A stretch of 18,994 nucleotides of DNA from CAZWEZ01 sp964632795 (lineage in GTDB: Bacteria; Pseudomonadota; Alphaproteobacteria; Rhodospirillales; 2-02-FULL-58-16), in NCBI GenBank assembly GCA_964632795.1, contig CAZWEZ010000073.1, positions 1 through 18,994 of the forward strand. Reading direction: 5' to 3'. Position numbers and translations under genes: made by a program. The number at the start of each line of letters is the position of its first letter. Position 1 is the first letter of the stretch. Below the pieces are notes generated by a model. The model had not been told where the DNA came from and did not search any database. It was given only the letters and a program-made list of their open reading frames with translations. Positions 14,520 through 18,994 of this stretch are shown piece by piece.

Positions 14520-15428
14520 ATGGACAACCTGTCCGCCCTGGCGGTCTTCGCCAGGGTCGTCGAGGCCGGGGGGTTCTCGGCCGCGGCGCGCCAGTTGGGG
14601 CTCTCCAAGTCGGCGGTCAGCAAGCAGGTGTCGCGGCTCGAGGACCGGCTGGGGGCGCGGCTGCTCAACCGGACCACGCGTCGCCTCAGCACCACCGAGG
14701 TCGGCGCCGCCTTCTACCAGCGCTGCCAGCGCATCGTCGCCGAGGTCGAGGAGGCCGAGCTGGCGGTCAGCCGGCTGCACGGCGAGCCCCGCGGCACGCT
14801 CAGGGTCAACGCCCCGATGTCGTTCGGCATCCTCCACGTCGCCCCGGCCCTGCCCGGGTTCATGGCCCTTCATCCCGAGTTGCGGGTCGACATGGTCCTC
14901 AACGACCGTCAGGTGGACCTGATCGAGGAGGGCTTCGACGTCGCCGTGCGCATCGCCCGGCTGACCGATTCGAGCCTCATCGCCCGCAAGCTGGCGCCCC
15001 TGCGCCAGGCGGTCTGCGCCACCCCCGAGTACTGGCGGCGGCACGCCATGCCGGCCCGCCCCGAAGACCTGGCGGGACACAACTGCCTGCTCTACACCTA
15101 CCTGCCGAACCCCGGCGAGTGGCGCTTCCGGGGACCCGAAGGGCCGTTCACGGTGTCGATCTCGGGCAACCTGCGCGTCAACAACGGCGACGCCCTCAAG
15201 GAGGCGGCGCTGGGCGGGCTGGGGGTGTTCCTGGGGCCGACCTTCATCGTCGGCGAGGAACTGCGCGACGGCCGGCTGGAAGCGGGGCTGGAGGAGTTCG
15301 CCGAGAACGAAGGGGCGATCTACGCGGTCTTTCCCCACAGCCGGCACCTGTCGGCCAAAGTCCGCGCCTTCGTCGATTTCCTGGCCGAGCGCTTCGCCCC
15401 CAGCCCCTACTGGGACGCCGGGCAATGA
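14520..15428 (+). CDS. LysR-family transcriptional regulator
   Basis: The 302-residue protein has an N-terminal winged helix-turn-helix (VFARVVEAGGFSAAARQLGL, then SKSAVSKQVSRLEDRLGARL) and a C-terminal substrate-binding fold (GTLRVNAPMSFGILHVAPAL, DVAVRIARLTDSSLIARKL). The RIARLTDSSLIARKL pattern places it with the CrgA/AaeR/DhcR-like group, many of which respond to aromatic or quinone compounds. The ATG at 14520 has AAGGGGG seven bases upstream; a GTG at 14517 directly precedes it. Divergence from wrbA-yqjG-doxX suggests it controls that operon, though the inducer is unknown. Confidence 0.94.
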   Translation: MDNLSALAVFARVVEAGGFSAAARQLGLSKSAVSKQVSRLEDRLGARLLNRTTRRLSTTEVGAAFYQRCQRIVAEVEEAELAVSRLHGEPRGTLRVNAPMSFGILHVAPALPGFMALHPELRVDMVLNDRQVDLIEEGFDVAVRIARLTDSSLIARKLAPLRQAVCATPEYWRRHAMPARPEDLAGHNCLLYTYLPNPGEWRFRGPEGPFTVSISGNLRVNNGDALKEAALGGLGVFLGPTFIVGEELRDGRLEAGLEEFAENEGAIYAVFPHSRHLSAKVRAFVDFLAERFAPSPYWDAGQ

Positions 15429-15444
15429 TAGGGTGGGCGGCCGT

Positions 15445-16134
15445 TCAGGTGTGGTATTCCCTGGCGTTGCCGACGAACAGGGCGGCCCAATAGACCTGGG
15501 CGCCGACCGCCCCGGCGGGCAGCAGCACCCAGGTAACGTCGAAAAGCGACAGGACGAGGACGATCAACCAGAAATCGGCCCGGGCCAGTTCGCGAAAGAT
15601 GAAGACCGCCCATTGGAGCGGAGTTTCCGGGACCGGGGACGCACCATCCGCCTTCGCCTTCGCCTTCGCCTCCGCCGCCGCCGGCTGCTCGGCTTGGCGG
15701 GCCTTGTCGCGGGCCTCGACGATGAAGCCGACGATGTAGTTGATGGTGCCGCCGGCGGCGGCGATCAAACCCAGCCACAGCCACAGCTCCTCGCCGCTGT
15801 GGCGGCTCGCCCCCAAGCCGAGGGCGGCGAAAAAGGCGGAATGCACGACCCAGTCGACGAAGCTGTCGAAGCGCATGCCGAACTCGGAGCACTGATTCTT
15901 GAGACGGGCGATCTCGCCGTCGCAACTGTCGAACACGTAGGCGACCACCAGCATCAGCGACCCGGCCAGGGTCCAGGCCCACTCGCCCTGCGCCAAGGCC
16001 AGCGCGCAGCCGAGGCCGAAGACCATCGATAGGCTGGTCACCTGGTTGGCGCTGATCGGCAATCGGGCAAGATGCGGGGTCACCCGCGCCGACAGGTGGC
16101 GGATCAGGGGAAGCCTGTTTCCCGAAAAAGACAT
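15445..16134 (-). CDS. CDP-alcohol phosphatidyltransferase family protein
   Basis: This integral membrane enzyme would move a phospho-alcohol from a CDP-linked donor to an alcohol acceptor. The signature D-G-x2-A-R-x8-G-x3-D-x3-D is perfect: DGEIAR at about residues 72-77, G86, D90 and D94, with a further Asp at 69. Hydrophobic segments lie around 33-50, 55-70, 97-112, 120-140 and 185-220. A charged linker rich in Ala/Lys (AAAEAKAKAKAD) near 150-165 is probably cytosolic. The acceptor cannot be told. The ATG at 16134 is preferred; a GTG at 16149 would add five residues. It converges on the LysR gene with a 16-bp gap. Confidence 0.9.
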   Translation of the reverse strand: MSFSGNRLPLIRHLSARVTPHLARLPISANQVTSLSMVFGLGCALALAQGEWAWTLAGSLMLVVAYVFDSCDGEIARLKNQCSEFGMRFDSFVDWVVHSAFFAALGLGASRHSGEELWLWLGLIAAAGGTINYIVGFIVEARDKARQAEQPAAAEAKAKAKADGASPVPETPLQWAVFIFRELARADFWLIVLVLSLFDVTWVLLPAGAVGAQVYWAALFVGNAREYHT

Positions 16135-16226
16135 TGAGCCTGAATTCACTGATTCGACAATTCCTGATGAACCGATCGACGATCCTGACGGGGACGGCAG
16201 GGCGATGCAAGATGCCTGTCAACAAG

Positions 16227-18206
16227 CTACCGTCCCTCGCGCCACCACGCCGCCATCAACGTGCCCAGCACCAGGACCAGCAGCAGCGGCCCGGGCAGCA
16301 GGGGGGCCAGGGCGAGGCCGGTGACCGTGTAGGCGCCGTTGCGGCGCAGGCCGATCCAGCCCCGTCCCGAGGTGTCGCGTCCCGGGCGGGTGCGCCGGAC
16401 CTCGGGCAGGCCGTCGGCGATCCAGGCCACGCCGCCCCCCGTGGCGGCGGCCGCCGGGGCCAGCCGTTCCGCCGTCGCCCGCAGGTCCGACAGCTCGAGC
16501 GGGTTGAGGGCGCCGGCCGCGGCCAGCGCCCGGTGGCGGCCGTCCTCGATGCGGTAGAGGCCGGGTTCCCCGGCCGCCACGCTGGCTTTGCCGTCCTCCA
16601 GGGGGACCGGGCGCGACTCTCCGGAGGGGACGGTCAGCGTCACCTCGGGGATCCCGGGGCCGAGGCTGCGCCGTTCGATGATCAGGCGGCCGTCCTCGAT
16701 CCGCGCCCGCAGCGCCTCCTCCTCCAGGTCGGGCTCCTTCATCAGCCAGTGGGCGAGGCGGCGCAGCAGTTCACCCTGGGGGCCGCCGCCCTCGAAGCCG
16801 CGCGCCCACAGCCAGATATGGTCGCTGGCCAACAGCGCGATGCGCCCCTTGCCGACCCGGTCGAGGATCAGCAGCGGGGCGCCGCCGTCTTGCCCCATGA
16901 GCACCGAGCCGCGGCGGGCCTCGGTCTCGATGAGGCGGAACCAGCGGCCCCAGCGGTCCTCGCCGGGCAGCGTCGCGGTCACCGGGTGGCGGCGCCCGAG
17001 GTCGGTGATCGCCGGCACGAACCCCCTTTCGAGCACGCCCCCGGTCGGCGCCGCCGGCATCACCGCCCCCAGCGGCGTCCTGAACAGCGAGCGCGGGCCG
17101 GCGAACTCGGGCCCCACCGCCAGCAGGACGGCGCCGCCGCGGCGCAGGTAGCCGACCACGTTGTCGAGATAGGACTCGGGCAACACGCCGCGCATCACGT
17201 AGCGGTCGAAGACGATGAGGTCGAAGTCGTTCAGCTTGTCCTCGAACAGCTCCTGGACCGGGAACACGATCAGCGACAGCTCCTTGAGCGGCGTGAAGTT
17301 CTCCTTTTCCGGCGGCCGCAGGATGGTGAAGTGGACCAGGTCCACCGAGGGGTCCGACTTCAGCAGGTTGCGCCAGGTCCTCTCCCCGGGGTGGGGCTGG
17401 CCCGAGACCAGCAGCACCCGCAGGCGGTCGCGGACCCCGTTGATGCTGACCACCGCCCGGTTGTTGATGGTCGACAGTTCGCCGGCCACCGGCTCGGCCG
17501 CCAATTCGATCACCGTCGATCCGGCGTGCTCGAGGGTCAACGCGAAGCGGGCGGAGCGACCGACCTCGACCACCGCCTCGCCGGCCTCCACGCCGTCGAT
17601 GGCGAAGCGGACCCGCGCCGTCCCGGGGAGGCCGCCGCGCGGTCTGTCCTCGATGCGGTAGGCGACCTCGATCTGCTTGCCGACGATGCCGTATCCGGGC
17701 GCCTGCTCGACCACCAGGCGGCGGTCGTGCTCGGCCGGCGAGCCGGTCAGCAGGACGTGCAGCGGACCGCCGCCGGCCGCCGCCGCCGGGTCGGCGGGGA
17801 GGTCGTGGACCTGGCCGTCGGTGATCACGACGACGCCGGCCAGGCGGCGGGCGGGGACCTCGCCGAGGGCCCGGGCCAGGGTCTCGAACAGGCGGCTGTC
17901 CTCGCCCCCGCTCGGGGTCCGGACCTCCCGCACCTCCAGGTCGGCGAAGCGCGACAGCCGCTTCTTCAGCCTCGCCAGGGCACCCTCGCCCTGCTCCCGG
18001 CGGCCGCCCACCGACTGGCTCGGCGAGCGGTCGAGCTGCTCGCCGACCAGCCGCGGATCGAGGAGGCCCAACGCCAGCACCGCCAGGGCCGCGGCCCGCA
18101 ACGCCACGCCCCGCCCCCGGCGCGCCGCGGCCACGGCGAGGAGGAGCACGGCAACCGCCACGACGGCGGCCACCGCCGGCCACGGCAGCAGCGGCGCCCA
18201 ACTCAT
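16227..18206 (-). CDS. Membrane protein with VWA-like and glutamine-amidotransferase-like regions
   Basis: The 659-residue protein has two N-terminal hydrophobic segments (about 10-28 and 34-48). A VWA-like region follows (DRSPSQSVG, then LAGVVVITDGQVHD near 125-138), a beta-rich middle part, and a GATase1-like region (LRVLLVSGQPHPGERTWRNL to GYLRRGGAVLLAVGPEFAGP). A C-terminal membrane anchor (PLLPGPLLLVLVLGTLMAAW) ends in a short basic tail. This matches alphaproteobacterial proteins encoded next to DUF4159, DUF58 and MoxR-type genes, whose joint role is poorly known. The ATG at 18206 is chosen. A GTG at 18218 lies inside the palindromic element. The bases AT of the ATG are the end of the element. 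The strand usually found before the DxSxS-like motif seems short (see findings). Confidence 0.85.
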   Translation of the reverse strand: MSWAPLLPWPAVAAVVAVAVLLLAVAAARRGRGVALRAAALAVLALGLLDPRLVGEQLDRSPSQSVGGRREQGEGALARLKKRLSRFADLEVREVRTPSGGEDSRLFETLARALGEVPARRLAGVVVITDGQVHDLPADPAAAAGGGPLHVLLTGSPAEHDRRLVVEQAPGYGIVGKQIEVAYRIEDRPRGGLPGTARVRFAIDGVEAGEAVVEVGRSARFALTLEHAGSTVIELAAEPVAGELSTINNRAVVSINGVRDRLRVLLVSGQPHPGERTWRNLLKSDPSVDLVHFTILRPPEKENFTPLKELSLIVFPVQELFEDKLNDFDLIVFDRYVMRGVLPESYLDNVVGYLRRGGAVLLAVGPEFAGPRSLFRTPLGAVMPAAPTGGVLERGFVPAITDLGRRHPVTATLPGEDRWGRWFRLIETEARRGSVLMGQDGGAPLLILDRVGKGRIALLASDHIWLWARGFEGGGPQGELLRRLAHWLMKEPDLEEEALRARIEDGRLIIERRSLGPGIPEVTLTVPSGESRPVPLEDGKASVAAGEPGLYRIEDGRHRALAAAGALNPLELSDLRATAERLAPAAAATGGGVAWIADGLPEVRRTRPGRDTSGRGWIGLRRNGAYTVTGLALAPLLPGPLLLVLVLGTLMAAWWREGR

Positions 18207-18305
18207 ACCAAGGAACACTGATAATGACTCATAGAGATCGCCTCAGCATCCCGCCGGGCAGGAGGAAAGCCGTCTCTATGGGTCATTATCAGTGCTCCTT
18301 GGTAT
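18205..18305. mobile_element. Palindromic MITE-like element, copy 2 (101 bp, internally deleted)
   Basis: Read on the plus strand, this copy matches the reverse complement of the element at 10517-10677 over the first 67 bases or so and the last 34. About 60 internal bases are missing. The ends begin ATACCAAGGAACACTGATAA and close with the complementary ATACCAAGGAGC form. As in the first copy, the left flank is CTCA and the right flank after TAT is consistent with a CTCATAT site before insertion. It separates the DUF4159 gene from the next gene, which would have been about a dozen bases apart before insertion. Confidence 0.85.
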
Positions 18306-18316
18306 CAGGCCGCCGC

Positions 18317-18994
18317 TCACCGGCCCAGCCTTTCCAGGATCGCCGGCAGGTGGACCTGGTCGGACTTGTAGTTGCCGGTGAGCACGTACATCACCAGGTT
18401 GACGCCGAAGCGGTACGCCATCTCGCGTTGCCGTTCGCCGCCGGGGACGACCGCGTACAGCGGCCGCTGGGCGTCGTCCATGGCCCACGCCGCGGCCCAG
18501 TCGTGGCTGCCGGCGATGATCGGCGAGACCCCGTCGTTGAGCCGCCCGCCGGCCCGCTCGACCCACACCGTGTCCCCCGTCCAGCGCCCCGGGAAGTGGT
18601 CCAGCAGGTAGAAGGCCCGGCCCAGGACGTGGTCCGGCGGGATCGGCGACAGCGGCGGCACGTCGAGCCGCCGGGCCAGCTCCCTGAGACCGACGGTCGG
18701 TCCCCCGCCGCCCCCCTGGCGGGTGTCGAAGAGGATGGTGCCGCCGCCGCGCAGGTAGGCGTTGAGGCGGCTGACGGCGGCGGGCGAGGGCGGCGTCTGG
18801 CCGGCGCTCAGCGGCCAGTAGATCAGCGGGAAGAAGGCCAACTCGTCGATCCCGGGGTCGATCCCCATGGGCTCGCCGAGTTCGGCCGCGGTGCGGCGCC
18901 CGACGATCACCCCCAGGCCCCGCAGCCCGGCGCGGCTGGTGTCGTCGATCCGGGGGTCGCCGGTGATCATGTAGGCGAGACGGGTGTGGAGGCT
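18317..18994 (-). CDS. DUF4159 domain protein (5' part beyond window)
   Basis: The minus-strand frame is open to the right edge with no stop. About 225 codons of the C-terminal DUF4159 domain are visible, beginning LHTRLAYMITGDPRIDDTSR and including FFPLIYWPLS, LRGGGTILFDTR, DHVLGRAFYLLDHFPGRW and FGVNLVMYVLTGNYKSDQVH before the end. Full-length relatives often carry an N-terminal BatA-like membrane region, which would lie outside the window. An ATG at 18970 is internal: the conserved RLAY motif precedes it. The gene is upstream of, and presumably co-transcribed with, the GATase-like membrane protein gene. Confidence 0.9.
   Translation of the reverse strand, partial: SLHTRLAYMITGDPRIDDTSRAGLRGLGVIVGRRTAAELGEPMGIDPGIDELAFFPLIYWPLSAGQTPPSPAAVSRLNAYLRGGGTILFDTRQGGGGGPTVGLRELARRLDVPPLSPIPPDHVLGRAFYLLDHFPGRWTGDTVWVERAGGRLNDGVSPIIAGSHDWAAAWAMDDAQRPLYAVVPGGERQREMAYRFGVNLVMYVLTGNYKSDQVHLPAILERLGR

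Noticed and set aside
16200..16226. Promoter with TTGACA upstream of the CDP-alcohol phosphatidyltransferase gene
   Set aside because: The -35 is perfect but no acceptable -10 lies at a proper distance.
16134..18221. A 695-codon plus-strand frame opposite the GATase-like gene
   Set aside because: Antisense shadow with compositional bias and no recognisable domain.

Overview
The window is GC-rich bacterial DNA, most likely from an alphaproteobacterium near the Rhodospirillales. The minus-strand order rplU-rpmA-obgE-proB-proA-nadD-rsfS-rlmH, with several start/stop overlaps, is typical of that class. GC-rich third codon positions, a lone MttB-superfamily methyltransferase, an MlaC-like protein and a GATase-like/DUF4159 membrane-protein pair fit the same placement. 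Species cannot be named from the sequence alone.

Positions 1-1659 (minus) hold most of a TPR lipoprotein cut by the left edge. Its last visible residues resemble the linker that precedes a CHAT (caspase-like) domain. Positions 1915-7916 (minus) are a housekeeping cluster: ribosomal proteins bL21 and bL27, the ribosome-assembly GTPase Obg, proline synthesis (ProB, ProA), NAD synthesis (NadD), ribosome silencing (RsfS) and 23S rRNA methylation (RlmH). A strong sigma70-type promoter lies at 7986-8013. A terminator-like hairpin at 7060-7086 separates rpmA from obgE. Two copies of a three-hairpin repeat lie between rsfS and rlmH. A tRNA-Ser(CGA) gene on the plus strand (8097-8186) diverges from rplU.

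Positions 8187-8581 hold no clear gene, only a possible gene remnant. A pyrrolysine-free MttB-family methyltransferase (8582-10105, plus) follows and converges on a small conserved protein of unknown function. A 161-bp palindromic MITE-like element (10517-10677) sits between that small gene and a Sel1-repeat / MlaC-like pair that has its own promoter.

Positions 12345-14383 (minus) form a likely quinone-stress operon, wrbA-yqjG-doxX. A LysR regulator (14520-15428) is divergent from it, with a perfect inverted repeat in the shared intergenic region. A CDP-alcohol phosphatidyltransferase follows (minus). The right end carries a GATase-like/VWA-like membrane protein and the 3' part of a DUF4159 gene. 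A second, internally deleted copy of the palindromic element has been inserted exactly between these two, and its terminal bases form part of the downstream start codon.

The least explained features are the palindromic element family with TA-type ends, the duplicated three-hairpin repeat with covarying stems, the probable AUA start of rsfS, the long Lys/Ala/Pro tail of bL21, and the TPR(-CHAT) lipoprotein.
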